Source of the DNA: Rhodothermia bacterium
GTDB lineage: Bacteria; Bacteroidota; Rhodothermia; Rhodothermales; JABDKH01
Length of the DNA stretch: 10,219 bases
Direction: 5' to 3'
NCBI GenBank assembly: GCA_018679295.1
Contig: JAHHLP010000578.1
Coordinates: 1 to 10,219, forward strand
Shown: in pieces, positions 1-7,302 of the stretch
How the letters are laid out: each line of letters opens with the position of its first letter
Numbering within the stretch: the first letter of the stretch is position 1
Notes under the pieces: model-generated
Databases searched by the model: none
What the model saw: only the letters and a program-made list of their open reading frames with translations
Told to the model about the DNA's origin: nothing
Program-made: the position numbers and the translations under genes

Positions 1-14
1 CGGTAGTGGTACAT
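1..14 (-). CDS. Possible start of a gene running off the left edge
   Basis: On the minus strand an ATG at 14-12 opens a frame reading M-Y-H-Y before the window ends. It lies 51 bases after the stop of the PqqD-like gene and in the same frame as it, with no stop in between. No clear ribosome binding site precedes it, as for the other genes here. In many genomes a PqqD-like gene of this size is followed directly by a lasso-peptide B2-type (transglutaminase-like) protease gene, and a short aromatic and basic N-terminus would suit one. That identity is only an inference from context, because four codons cannot identify a protein. It could also be chance. Confidence 0.25.
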
Positions 15-65
15 CTGTTTACTGCGGCCCGCGCCGGGATTGCTTTCTACGGTAGCAGGCAGAGC

Positions 66-356
66 CTACGCCGCCTGGCGATGAACGTGCACCAGCCCGG
101 CTTCAACCAGGTTAGATAGTAAAGCCGCGAGGTCTCTTTCGCACGTTTCCCTGTCGACCTCAAACTCGTGCATGATCGCATCCCGGACATCTCCGAAACT
201 CGATGGGGCTTCCAGGCGCTGCCAAACGAAAGCGGCGACGGGATTCATGCCGTAATAGACCCCTTTGTCGACGTTCAGGATTACGGTCTCATCCTCGAGG
301 TTGGAGGACAGGTTGCCGGGGGCTGCCTGGAGAACGGTTTCTTCTGAAAAACTCAC
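66..356 (-). CDS. PqqD-like peptide-binding protein (RRE fold)
   Basis: This 96-residue protein matches the PqqD family, small winged-helix proteins that bind the leader of a ribosomal peptide and present it to a modifying enzyme or protease. The core is visible: a strand pair around residues 23-36 (ETVILNVDKGVYYGMNPV), then helices with AAFVWQRLE (41-49), FEVDRETCERDLAALL (65-80) and a closing EAGLVHV (85-91). The NxxxGVYYGMNPV and V(D)xxxxxxDLxxLL..L..AGLV pattern is closer to the stand-alone B1 proteins of lasso-peptide clusters than to PQQ-synthesis PqqD, and no other PQQ gene is seen. The start is a GTG; an in-frame TAA lies five codons upstream and no ATG is available. It lies 120 bp after the large PKD gene, with a strong hairpin between them. 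Its substrate is unknown; similar proteins also occur in exopolysaccharide loci. Confidence 0.85.
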   Translation of the reverse strand: MSFSEETVLQAAPGNLSSNLEDETVILNVDKGVYYGMNPVAAFVWQRLEAPSSFGDVRDAIMHEFEVDRETCERDLAALLSNLVEAGLVHVHRQAA

Positions 357-384
357 TTGTATGCGGGGTTAAGTGGGAGCCGGA

Positions 385-413
385 TAGCGGTGGCGGGACA
401 TGCCGCACCGCTA
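385..413 (-). terminator. Strong hairpin between the PKD gene and the PqqD-like gene
   Basis: An 8-bp perfect inverted repeat (TAGCGGTG / CACCGCTA) encloses a bulged base, three more pairs (CGG/CCG) and a 6-base loop. It sits 63 bases after the stop codon of the PKD-array gene and 28 bases before the GTG of the PqqD-like gene. No T-run follows on either strand, so it is not a textbook Rho-independent terminator. It may end or slow transcription from the long upstream gene, protect an mRNA end, or affect translation of the PqqD-like gene. The structure is seen in the sequence; the role is inferred. Confidence 0.45.
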
Positions 414-476
414 CTTAATTATTGGACGGATAGAATCTTTGATTTCGGAACGATATCGACGATCCCCCGATAATTC

Positions 477-3400
477 TTATTTGAGCAGAATCGCTTTTCG
501 CACATCCTTGAAGGACTCTCCCTCGGCGCGAACGATGTACAAACCACTCGTCAACCCACTGGCATCCAGAACGAATTGGTGCTGCGTATTGGCGGTCAGA
601 ATGTCGTCCGCGAGTCGTCTCACGAGGCGACCGAGCGCGTCGTACACCTCTACCCGTACACGTTCTTCCTGGCTCAACACAAGGCTAAACCGGGCCTGCG
701 GATTGAACGGATTCGGATACACGTCGGAGAGATCGTATTCCGTGGGGATCTCGATCGGCTCGGGCTCGGATGATTCGATGAAAATCTGGTCCAGCGACGC
801 CTGCACGGTCAACGTGTCCGAGTTGCTCGCCGCGGCGACGCCGATGAAGATGTCGCTTGTCATCTCCATCTCCATTTCTCCCATGACTTTCCATCGCTCG
901 CCGTCGATCGACGTGTAACCCGTGATCGTACTTCCCTTTCGCGTAAGCCGGACCCAGTAGGGCACGAAGCCGACGCCGCCCGGGGTCTGGCGCGTACCTT
1001 CGGTTGATGGTGAGCTTCGGGACTGAAACGAACCGCCAAACTCTTCTGTCATTACCATCGATACAAAGCGCGATCCGGGGGTCAATCTTTCGCGGATCAT
1101 CACGCCCGCTGCCGCCCACGGTTCGTCGGCTTCCAGCGATACGACCCGGGCAACTACTTCACCGTCACCCGCCAGGGGACTGTACACGTAGTGGAAGTCG
1201 TCCTCTGGTCCGGTAGCAAGCGCTCCACCGCTCTCGATCAGCAGCACGTCGCCCTGGTATTCGGCCGAGCCGCGGACGGTTGAGTTACCAATTCGAGCAA
1301 GATCCAGGTGATCGGGCAAGTCGAATCGAACATCGACTGTGTCCGCCTTCGACGCAGTCGCACCGTTGTTGTCTGTAATCGTAAGGGAAATGACGTAAGT
1401 CCCCGAGCCGTCATATTCATGCGTAACCCGCTTTCCTGATCCTCCCTTGCCGTCTCCGAAGTCCCATAGGTACTGGCCTATGGCGCCATCGATGTCGAAT
1501 GAGCCCGACGCATCCAGCGCAACAGCGACTGGTGACACGTCCCTGAGCGGAGCGACTACAAAGCTGGCGGACGGCACGGAGTTCTGCTTCGGGTCGATCA
1601 GCGTTACGGCTGCCGTGGCGGTGCCGACGTTGTCCTGATCGTCTGTAACGAAGAGTCGGACGGTGAAGTCTCCTGCGCGGCCGAAGCTATGCTTCACGAT
1701 CTTACCCTGGTCCGTAGAGCCGTCTCCAAAGTCCCAGCGATACTCCGTGATTGTGCCTTCGGCATCGACCGATGGCGACGCGTCAAACGTCATCACAAAG
1801 GGGCCGTCTTTGGAGGCGGGCAACGCCGTGAAGCTGGCTGCCGGCGGTGCATCCACGGCCACCTGGCGCTCGGCAAGGGAGATCGAGGATGAAGACGTAC
1901 CGAAGGTGCCGCGGTTGTCCGTGACCGTGAGGGATACACTGTAGTCCCCGGGCCCGCCGAAGTTATGGCTGACGGCTTCGCCCGTTTCTGTGGTTCCGTC
2001 ACCGAAATCCCAGATGTACGTGGTGATGAAGCCGTCCGGATCGGCCGAGGCACGCCCATCGAAGTTCATCACATAATCGCCGACCGTAGTGTTTTGAATG
2101 GCGGTGAAGCTGGACGACGGCGGTATGTTTTCGGCGCCTTCTGCATCCGCCAGATCGAGATTGATGGTCGCGATCGAGGATGCGCCTTCGTTGTCCATGA
2201 CCCGAAGCGTGACGGTGTAACGACCGGCCGCGGCATAGTCATGAACAACCGCTGGCCCGGAATCGGTTTCGCCATCGCCGAAATCCCAGACGAAAGAGCT
2301 GACCGAGCCATCCGAGTCATACGACTGTGAGGCGTCGAGCTCGACAGACAGGCTCTTGCCGTCGTGATTCTCGCGAGCACGGAGGGATGCTGTCGGGGGC
2401 AAATTCTTACCCTTCGGTGCGCTGATCTTGACCGTTGCGGAACTGGTTCCGATGCTTCCGTCGTTGTCGACTACGGTGAGCGTTACAACGTACGACGCTG
2501 CCTCGTCGTAAAGATGAGTGGCCGTTTGTCCAGCTCCTGTTGATCCGTCACCGAAATCCCACCGGTATTCGGCGATTATCCCGTCGATATCGGTCGATGC
2601 TGAGGCGTCGAAGACTCGCTCAAGGTCGGTCGATCCCGTCGAGGCGGTAAAGCTGGCTGCCGGTGGCGAGTTCGTGTCCACGACGACGTCGGAGATGTCA
2701 ATTGTGGCCGACGCACGACCCGTGTTTCCGTCGTTGTCCGTCACGGTGAGGGTAACCTGATATGTTCCGACCGCTGCGTATGTATGGGTCGTTGCCGATC
2801 CGGTGCCCCCATTGTCGTCGCCAAAGGCCCAGCTGTAGGAGACGATCGAGCCGTCGGGGTCGTAGGATGCTCCCGCGTTGAGGCGCACTGTGAACGGATC
2901 GCCAATACCTGCAGGAGCCGCCGTGAAACTGGCTGCCGGCGGCAGGCTCGGGGCTTCAGGCTCAGACACCCTTACGGTTGCAGACGCTGTTCCGACGCTT
3001 CCGGCATCGTCCGTGACCGTTAGGCTAACGTTGAACGAGCCGCCTGCTGCGTACGTGTGCGACGCTGTTCGGCCGAATCCGGTCGTACCATCTCCGAAGT
3101 TCCATCGATACGATACGATATTGCCGTCGGCGTCAGAGGAGGCGGAAGCGTCGAAATCCATTTCGAAGTCCGCCGTCCCTGGCGCTGCGGTAAAGCTGGC
3201 TGATGGTGCCTGGTTGGCAGGGGGATCGGGCTCGGTGAGTTCGACCGTGACGGTTGCCGTTGACCGATTGCCCTCATTGTCCGTAACGGTGAGGGTCACG
3301 TCGTACGACCCGGGGCCGGCGTAGGTATGTGTCGTCGTTCGGCCGGTGCCGGAGTTATCGTCTCCGAAGACCCACGAATACGAGGCAATCGAGCCGTCCG

Positions 3401-5354
3401 GGTCACTCGACGGAGAGGCATCAAAGCGCATTGAGTAGTCGTCGCCGCCGGACACCGGAGAGGCCGTGAAACTCGCGAGGGGTGGATAGCTTGGCGGCGA
3501 CTCGGGCGAGGTAACGATTACGGAGGCCGTAGCGGCTCCTACGCTCCCGTCGTCGTCAGTGACGGTCAGGGAGACTGAGTACGTACCCGCCTGGGAATAC
3601 ACATGACTCGGCTTCTGTCCACTACCGGTCGTTCCGTCCCCAAAATTCCAGCGATAGGACGCGATCGAGCCATCCGTGTCGCGCGATGCTGATGCGTCGA
3701 AGGAGATTTCGAGAGCGGCCGTACCCGGTGCTGCTGTAAAGCTCGCGAGCGGCGCCTCGTTTGCAGGCGGATCCGGAGCCGTGAGTTCTATCGTCGCGGT
3801 CGAGGTTGCCGTGCCGCCGTTGTTGTCGGTGACGGTGAGGGTGACGGTGTACGATCCGGCCCCCGAATATGTGTGTGACGCACTTACACCGGAGGCACCG
3901 CTCTCATCTCCAAAGTCCCACGAATACGAGGCGATCGTGCCGTCGGGGTCAAAAGATGGGGATCCGTCAAAACGAACGGTGTAGGGATCCCCACCGGAGA
4001 CCTGCGAAGCGGAGAATGAGGCCGATGGAAGTCGATTGGAGGGTGTTTCGGGAGCGGTCACATTTATCGTGGCCGAGGCAGTGCCGGTCGCCGACTGGTT
4101 GTCGATCACCGTGAGCCGCACCGTATAGGAACCGGCCGATGCGAAAGTATGCTTTACGGTGGCGCCCGTTGCTGTTTGGCCGTCACCAAAGGTCCAGCTG
4201 TAGCTGCCGATCGTGCCGTCGGTGTCGACCGAGTTTGATGCATCGAACTCATACTCCATCCCCTCGGCGGCTCCGGTCGGGGCGGCCGTGAAGCTCGCGA
4301 CGGGCTGCTGGTTGACCGGCTCCGCCGGGTCCGTCACCGTGATGGACGCCGACGAGGTGCCAGTCGCACTCTCGTTGTCGCGGACGGTGAGGCGAACATT
4401 ATACGTGCCCCCTGACGCATACGTGTGCGAAACCGTTCTACCATTGCCCGACGTGCCGTCGCCGAAGGTCCATGAATAGGATGAAATCGATCCATCCGGA
4501 TCCGACGACGAAGAGGCATTGAGATCGATCTTGAGGCCGTTGCCGTCTGCTGCGGGTGCCGCCGTGAAACTGGCTGATGGGGCGACGTTTTCGGGCGGCG
4601 CGGGTTCGGTTATGTTCAGCAGCGCAGTCGCAGCTCCCACGGCGCCGTCGTCATCCGTGACGGACAGCGATGCGGTATAGTTGCCTGCAGTGCTGTATGT
4701 GTGCGAGACGCTCGGGCCGCTTGCAGTCGAGCCGTCGCCGAAGTTCCACAAGTAGTTACGCACGGTCCCGTCCACGTCGGCCGACGCAGAGCCGTCAAAG
4801 GACATCTGGAAGGGGTCACTGGAAGACGCCGGCGTCGCGGTAAAGCTTGCTACCGGCGGACGATTCTCATCTTTCTCTGCGACGAGGAGTCGCGTGAGGT
4901 TGTACAGCGCGTCCGACTGATAGGTTGGGCTCGAACGGAAGGGCGCGGCGCCGTCGTAGACGACATCAAAATCTGCATTTAGTGGGAAGAACTCGACGTC
5001 GGTGCGCGAGTCCCATACATGGATGTAAAGCGAATCGCCGCCGGCGAAGCCATCCTTGGTGCTCGTAATTGAATCATCACCCCACACTGTGACGGCCGTA
5101 TTGGTGCCGTCCCAGACTTTTACACCTGCACAGAGGCCTTCCGGAGTGAATACGGCAATCTCGTCGCCATTGGCAAGGAAGCGTCCATTGATCGACGGGT
5201 TGATGGCCGTGCTCACGAACAGGCTGGCGTTATTACCTGTGTTGGAGACGCAGTTTGTGAAATGGGTTTGGGCTTCGGCAGATGTCAGCGCAACGGCAAG
5301 CAGGGCTGCCATAAGGGAGGCCCGCTGCCCGATTCGGTTGACTCGCGATGTCAT
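477..5354 (-). CDS. Large secreted protein with 13 PKD domains and T9SS sorting domain
   Basis: This 1,625-residue protein is predicted to be exported and then carried across the outer membrane by type IX secretion. Order: signal peptide 1-28 (basic start, hydrophobic LMAALLAVAL, cleavage AEA|Q); an N-terminal domain about 30-160 with the only two cysteines seen (35 and 75), probably a disulfide, and GDEIAVFTPEGLCAG, a pattern common in T9SS cargo; 13 PKD domains from 166 to about 1342 at an 89-93 residue period, each with a W-x-FGD core and a closing LTVTD-like strand; a beta-sandwich domain about 1355-1528 resembling the concanavalin-like DUF1349 group; and a sorting domain 1540-1625 (YPNPFNP, GRLVRRL, GLTSGLY). 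PKD domains are Ig-like spacers or binding modules, so an adhesin or surface role is likely, but no catalytic domain is seen. The ATG at 5354 is preferred over the in-frame GTG at 5411, because it places the signal peptide directly at the N-terminus. Confidence 0.9.
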   Translation of the reverse strand: MTSRVNRIGQRASLMAALLAVALTSAEAQTHFTNCVSNTGNNASLFVSTAINPSINGRFLANGDEIAVFTPEGLCAGVKVWDGTNTAVTVWGDDSITSTKDGFAGGDSLYIHVWDSRTDVEFFPLNADFDVVYDGAAPFRSSPTYQSDALYNLTRLLVAEKDENRPPVASFTATPASSSDPFQMSFDGSASADVDGTVRNYLWNFGDGSTASGPSVSHTYSTAGNYTASLSVTDDDGAVGAATALLNITEPAPPENVAPSASFTAAPAADGNGLKIDLNASSSSDPDGSISSYSWTFGDGTSGNGRTVSHTYASGGTYNVRLTVRDNESATGTSSASITVTDPAEPVNQQPVASFTAAPTGAAEGMEYEFDASNSVDTDGTIGSYSWTFGDGQTATGATVKHTFASAGSYTVRLTVIDNQSATGTASATINVTAPETPSNRLPSASFSASQVSGGDPYTVRFDGSPSFDPDGTIASYSWDFGDESGASGVSASHTYSGAGSYTVTLTVTDNNGGTATSTATIELTAPDPPANEAPLASFTAAPGTAALEISFDASASRDTDGSIASYRWNFGDGTTGSGQKPSHVYSQAGTYSVSLTVTDDDGSVGAATASVIVTSPESPPSYPPLASFTASPVSGGDDYSMRFDASPSSDPDGSIASYSWVFGDDNSGTGRTTTHTYAGPGSYDVTLTVTDNEGNRSTATVTVELTEPDPPANQAPSASFTAAPGTADFEMDFDASASSDADGNIVSYRWNFGDGTTGFGRTASHTYAAGGSFNVSLTVTDDAGSVGTASATVRVSEPEAPSLPPAASFTAAPAGIGDPFTVRLNAGASYDPDGSIVSYSWAFGDDNGGTGSATTHTYAAVGTYQVTLTVTDNDGNTGRASATIDISDVVVDTNSPPAASFTASTGSTDLERVFDASASTDIDGIIAEYRWDFGDGSTGAGQTATHLYDEAASYVVTLTVVDNDGSIGTSSATVKISAPKGKNLPPTASLRARENHDGKSLSVELDASQSYDSDGSVSSFVWDFGDGETDSGPAVVHDYAAAGRYTVTLRVMDNEGASSIATINLDLADAEGAENIPPSSSFTAIQNTTVGDYVMNFDGRASADPDGFITTYIWDFGDGTTETGEAVSHNFGGPGDYSVSLTVTDNRGTFGTSSSSISLAERQVAVDAPPAASFTALPASKDGPFVMTFDASPSVDAEGTITEYRWDFGDGSTDQGKIVKHSFGRAGDFTVRLFVTDDQDNVGTATAAVTLIDPKQNSVPSASFVVAPLRDVSPVAVALDASGSFDIDGAIGQYLWDFGDGKGGSGKRVTHEYDGSGTYVISLTITDNNGATASKADTVDVRFDLPDHLDLARIGNSTVRGSAEYQGDVLLIESGGALATGPEDDFHYVYSPLAGDGEVVARVVSLEADEPWAAAGVMIRERLTPGSRFVSMVMTEEFGGSFQSRSSPSTEGTRQTPGGVGFVPYWVRLTRKGSTITGYTSIDGERWKVMGEMEMEMTSDIFIGVAAASNSDTLTVQASLDQIFIESSEPEPIEIPTEYDLSDVYPNPFNPQARFSLVLSQEERVRVEVYDALGRLVRRLADDILTANTQHQFVLDASGLTSGLYIVRAEGESFKDVRKAILLK
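480..743 (-). other. T9SS type A C-terminal sorting domain (within the PKD protein)
   Basis: The last 88 residues carry the usual conserved blocks of the Por-secretion tail: YPNPFNPQ, a strand-rich middle with VEVYDALGRLVRRL, then LDASGLTSGLYIVRAEGE and a basic end (RKAILLK). In this family the tail is recognised by the T9SS translocon and normally removed on export. Its presence ties the protein to the FCB group and to the outer surface or medium. Confidence 0.9.
1329..4859 (-). repeat. Tandem array of 13 PKD domains
   Basis: Coding repeats begin near residues 166, 258, 350, 442, 535, 625, 717, 806, 898, 987, 1079, 1171 and 1261. Each opens with a (P)xASF-type strand, carries D-x-DG then a W-x-FGD core, and ends in a T(L/I)TVTD-like strand. 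Linkers between domains are short, acidic and proline-rich (for example TAPDPPAN, TEPDPPAN). The DNA copies are diverged, so this is a protein repeat rather than a recent DNA expansion. Domains 4 to 9 show a higher-order two-domain period, described separately. Confidence 0.9.
2400..4031 (-). repeat. Two-domain higher-order repeat inside the PKD array (domains 4-9)
   Basis: Domains 4, 6 and 8 share one subtype: GGDPY-like entry strand (SGGDPY, SGGDDY, GIGDPF), S-(F/S/Y)-DPDG, SYSW and FGDE/FGDD in place of the usual FGDG. Domains 5, 7 and 9 share another: a shorter entry (APGTAALE, APGTADFE, STGSTDLE), ASAS, YRWNFGDGTTG-like core. Linkers also alternate (APDPPANEAP and EPDPPANQAP before 5 and 7). 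The simplest reading is duplication of a domain pair, about 182 residues long, two times. Confidence 0.75.
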
Positions 5355-5778
5355 GGTGGTCGGTGGATGCGCGGCGTCCGGCGGGATTGGCCCGGGCGCG
5401 GCACGGTTCACTAGCTAGCTATGTGGGTGCACTTAGCGCCCCGCAAGCACGTGGGAACCGCGCAAAAAGGTGGCGCACACCTAGGAAGGGGTATCGGACG
5501 CGAGGTGGTGTGGTTTAAGGAAATGTACCGCCGAACTGGGTCCGGTGGCCATCCTCATCTGGGTCTCCCGACCGTCTGAAGCAATTGACTCCCTTGCCGC
5601 TGCGATAATCCCACGTCGCCGGACGACCGGCACGAAGGGCGGGAGCAATCTGCGTCACGCGAGATGCAACAGGGAAAGGCGGCTTTTCGGGATTTGGAGC
5701 ACGTTCTCCCGCAGAATTGGTCAGCTGGATGCTCGCTTGACGCTACTGGAGAACAGGTCGGATGATCAGATCGTCCGA
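5355..5778. other. Intergenic region between the sugar transferase and PKD genes
   Basis: This 424-bp gap lies upstream of the PKD gene and must hold its promoter if that gene is transcribed on its own. No convincing consensus promoter of the Bacteroidota type was found by eye. It contains a near-palindrome at its high end, a three-frame stop run at 5411-5421, and an in-frame but unlikely GTG extension of the PKD gene (5355-5411). The longest extra minus-strand frame is a GTG-started run of about 50 codons (about 5482-5631) with no recognisable motif; I do not call it a gene. Confidence 0.6.
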
Positions 5779-5779
5779 C
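5757..5779. terminator. 23-nt near-palindrome at the end of the sugar transferase gene
   Basis: GTCGGA and TCCGAC flank two GATC arms around a single central base, with one imperfect pair between them, so 10 of 11 positions pair. The repeat begins inside the TAG stop codon of the transferase gene (minus strand). No T-run follows in the direction of that gene, so a terminator role is only probable. A dimeric regulator could also bind it. Confidence 0.4.
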
Positions 5780-6945
5780 TACGCCGGGTGACCCTCGACC
5801 AGGTTCTCCGTGGTCGGAGATTCTTTCGCCCTGTGCGGAACGTGATCGTTAGCCGTAAGTCTCTTGCGACGAGACTGATTGAACAGGTTGGACAGCAGCA
5901 TACCTTCGAAGTAACCCAACCCGGCCAGCGCGGCCGTTCCTACAACGGTGACAAACACGAACATCGCAATTGCAACACTATGCGGAACAACCGACATAGC
6001 CATTCCGGTCAATCCAAGTGCGGTGCCAACCATATACAGTATCAGGACGGAGTATCGATGCGGATACCGTTTGACGAGACGGTGATGAATATGATCGGCA
6101 TCCGGCCGAAATGGTGACTTGCCGACGATTAGTCGGCGGATCATCGAGTAGACAGTATCGACAACTGGAATTCCCAGGATGACAAACATCACCAGAAAAC
6201 CGACAATCGGATCTCGTCCGTGCGAAGGGATGTGCAGGGAGTACGCGGCGAGGAGGAATCCGAGGAGATAGGCACCGGAGTCGCCCATGAAGATCTTCGC
6301 CGGGTTGAAGTTCACGAACAGGAACCCAACCAGCGCGCCCATGACGGGCAGCATTAGTGCAATAGCCAGCCACTGACCGCTGAGACCGAAAACAAACAGT
6401 AGCGATGTAAATGCGATGAGGCAAAGGCCGCCGGCAAGCCCATCCAGGCCATCGACGAGGTTTGTCGCATTGATAACGCCAACCACCCATACAATCGTTG
6501 CCGGAAGATCAAGCAGGTAGGTACTAAGGCTGGTCTCTTCCAAACCGAGAAGGTTTGACAGGCCAAGTTGAAAACCTGAGAAGAATAGCAGGCAAGCGAC
6601 AACGATTTGCGCGGCAAACTTCGACTTGAATCCTAGGCCGAAAATATCATCCACCAAGCCGGTCAGGAACATCAGTGCGGCGCCCAAGAACACAAGCGCA
6701 GGCGGGATTTCCAAAGGCGAAGGAAGAATGTCATTGATCGACAACAGATAGATAAGGCCGACGAGCGATCCGCTGAGTATCGCGACACCGCCGACATAGG
6801 TCATCGGCTGTGAATGAAGTTTTCGCCTGCCATCTGGCGCATCCATCCAGCCGCGCGTGACCGCAATTCGGCGTGCTGGTGGTATTACGAGTAGTGCGGC
6901 CGCGACGGAAATGATAAAGGCAGCGAGAAGCTGAAGCTGAAGCAT
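5779..6945 (-). CDS. WecA/TagO-type polyprenyl-phosphate N-acetylhexosamine-1-phosphate transferase
   Basis: This 388-residue polytopic inner-membrane protein belongs to the MraY/WecA family (glycosyltransferase family 4), which moves a sugar-1-phosphate from a UDP-sugar to undecaprenyl phosphate, the first step of many surface glycans. Family marks are present: KLHSQPMTYVGG at 42-53, catalytic Asp pair 99-100 (VDDIFG), NATNLVDGLDGLAGG 159-173, NFNPAKIFMGDSGA 212-225, and PFRPDADHIHHRL 278-290. The HIHH motif in the cytoplasmic loop is typical of WecA/TagO/WbpL enzymes, not of MraY, so GlcNAc or a related HexNAc is the likely donor sugar. About ten hydrophobic segments are visible, and the C-terminal tail after about 355 is basic and hydrophilic. 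The start is an ATG with no Shine-Dalgarno. No other glycosyltransferase is in the window, so the exact glycan is unknown. Confidence 0.92.
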   Translation of the reverse strand: MLQLQLLAAFIISVAAALLVIPPARRIAVTRGWMDAPDGRRKLHSQPMTYVGGVAILSGSLVGLIYLLSINDILPSPLEIPPALVFLGAALMFLTGLVDDIFGLGFKSKFAAQIVVACLLFFSGFQLGLSNLLGLEETSLSTYLLDLPATIVWVVGVINATNLVDGLDGLAGGLCLIAFTSLLFVFGLSGQWLAIALMLPVMGALVGFLFVNFNPAKIFMGDSGAYLLGFLLAAYSLHIPSHGRDPIVGFLVMFVILGIPVVDTVYSMIRRLIVGKSPFRPDADHIHHRLVKRYPHRYSVLILYMVGTALGLTGMAMSVVPHSVAIAMFVFVTVVGTAALAGLGYFEGMLLSNLFNQSRRKRLTANDHVPHRAKESPTTENLVEGHPA

Positions 6946-7302
6946 TTACTTGTGATCAAAATTTGGTCCGCGAAAAGCCTGAGATGAGACGCGGTTAACT
7001 TGAAAAGAAGCGTCAAATGCCGACACGCAGAAATCGAGCCAAACAGCACTGAAAGGCTATCAAGCAGTGAGAACCGTTTCTGTGACAGCACATTTTCACT
7101 TAGGGACTGGAGATGAGACACTCCTAACATTAGGTAACGTTGGATTTGTGAAAGTTCGCCTGCGCCCACTACAAGAAATTTTGTCGACCAAATACTCAGG
7201 CACAGCGGCTACTAATCCGCACGGCGGTGAAGAACTGCGAACCGCCATAGTCCGCCTAAAATATATGAAGTCAGGACTGAGGCCGCAAGGCGGCTGGCCT
7301 TG
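6946..7302. other. Intergenic region upstream of the sugar transferase gene
   Basis: This 357-bp gap separates the nucleotidyltransferase stop from the sugar transferase start. It holds a hairpin just after the upstream gene, a further inverted repeat GGCGGT/ACCGCC at 7223-7246, a small palindrome CCTAA-CA-TTAGG at 7123-7134, and a 10-bp direct repeat (GAGATGAGAC at 6981-6990 and 7110-7119). It probably contains the promoter and a leader for the transferase gene, but no consensus promoter was convincing. A 94-codon minus-strand frame at 6885-7169 overlaps the transferase start and has a low-complexity Ser/Phe-rich product, so it is not called. Confidence 0.55.
7280..7300 (-). terminator. Hairpin just after the nucleotidyltransferase gene
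   Basis: AGGCC and GGCCT arms flank a GC-rich loop that can pair internally in an alternative way (GCCGC/GCGGC around CTT). It starts two bases after the TGA stop. The T-rich stretch (ATATATTTT) only follows about 20 bases later, so it is a weak candidate terminator. Confidence 0.35.

Noticed and set aside
372..402. Ten-codon minus-strand frame (M-S-R-H-R-Y-P-A-P-T) before the PqqD-like gene
   Set aside because: Its start overlaps the strong hairpin and its product is too short and featureless to support as a leader peptide or precursor.
400..918. Plus-strand open frame opposite the end of the PKD gene
   Set aside because: It lies antisense to the T9SS tail and the sandwich domain, whose minus-strand product is clearly a real protein family. 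The plus-strand product has no recognisable motif. Other plus-strand frames across 1004-5418 were rejected for the same reason.
1329..4859. Repeated short motifs (GTCCGTGACGGTGAGG-like) as a CRISPR or DNA repeat array
   Set aside because: They are spaced at the PKD domain period, stay in frame, vary at third codon positions and encode the conserved LTVTD strand.
5482..5631. Minus-strand GTG-started frame of about 50 codons as a possible precursor peptide for the PqqD-like protein
   Set aside because: It lacks a leader motif of the YxxPxLxxxG type, Cys/Thr-rich core or repeat, and is far from the PqqD-like gene.
5545..6117. Plus-strand open frame of 190 codons
   Set aside because: More than half is antisense to the WecA-type gene, and the product is Arg-rich without family motifs.
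6946..6980. AAATTTTG as a Bacteroidota-type -7 promoter element before the sugar transferase gene
   Set aside because: It matches TAnnTTTG only partly and no TTTG or TTG element lies at the expected distance upstream.
6885..7169. Minus-strand frame of 94 codons overlapping the start of the sugar transferase
   Set aside because: Low-complexity Ser/Leu/Phe-rich product, out of frame with the transferase, no motif.
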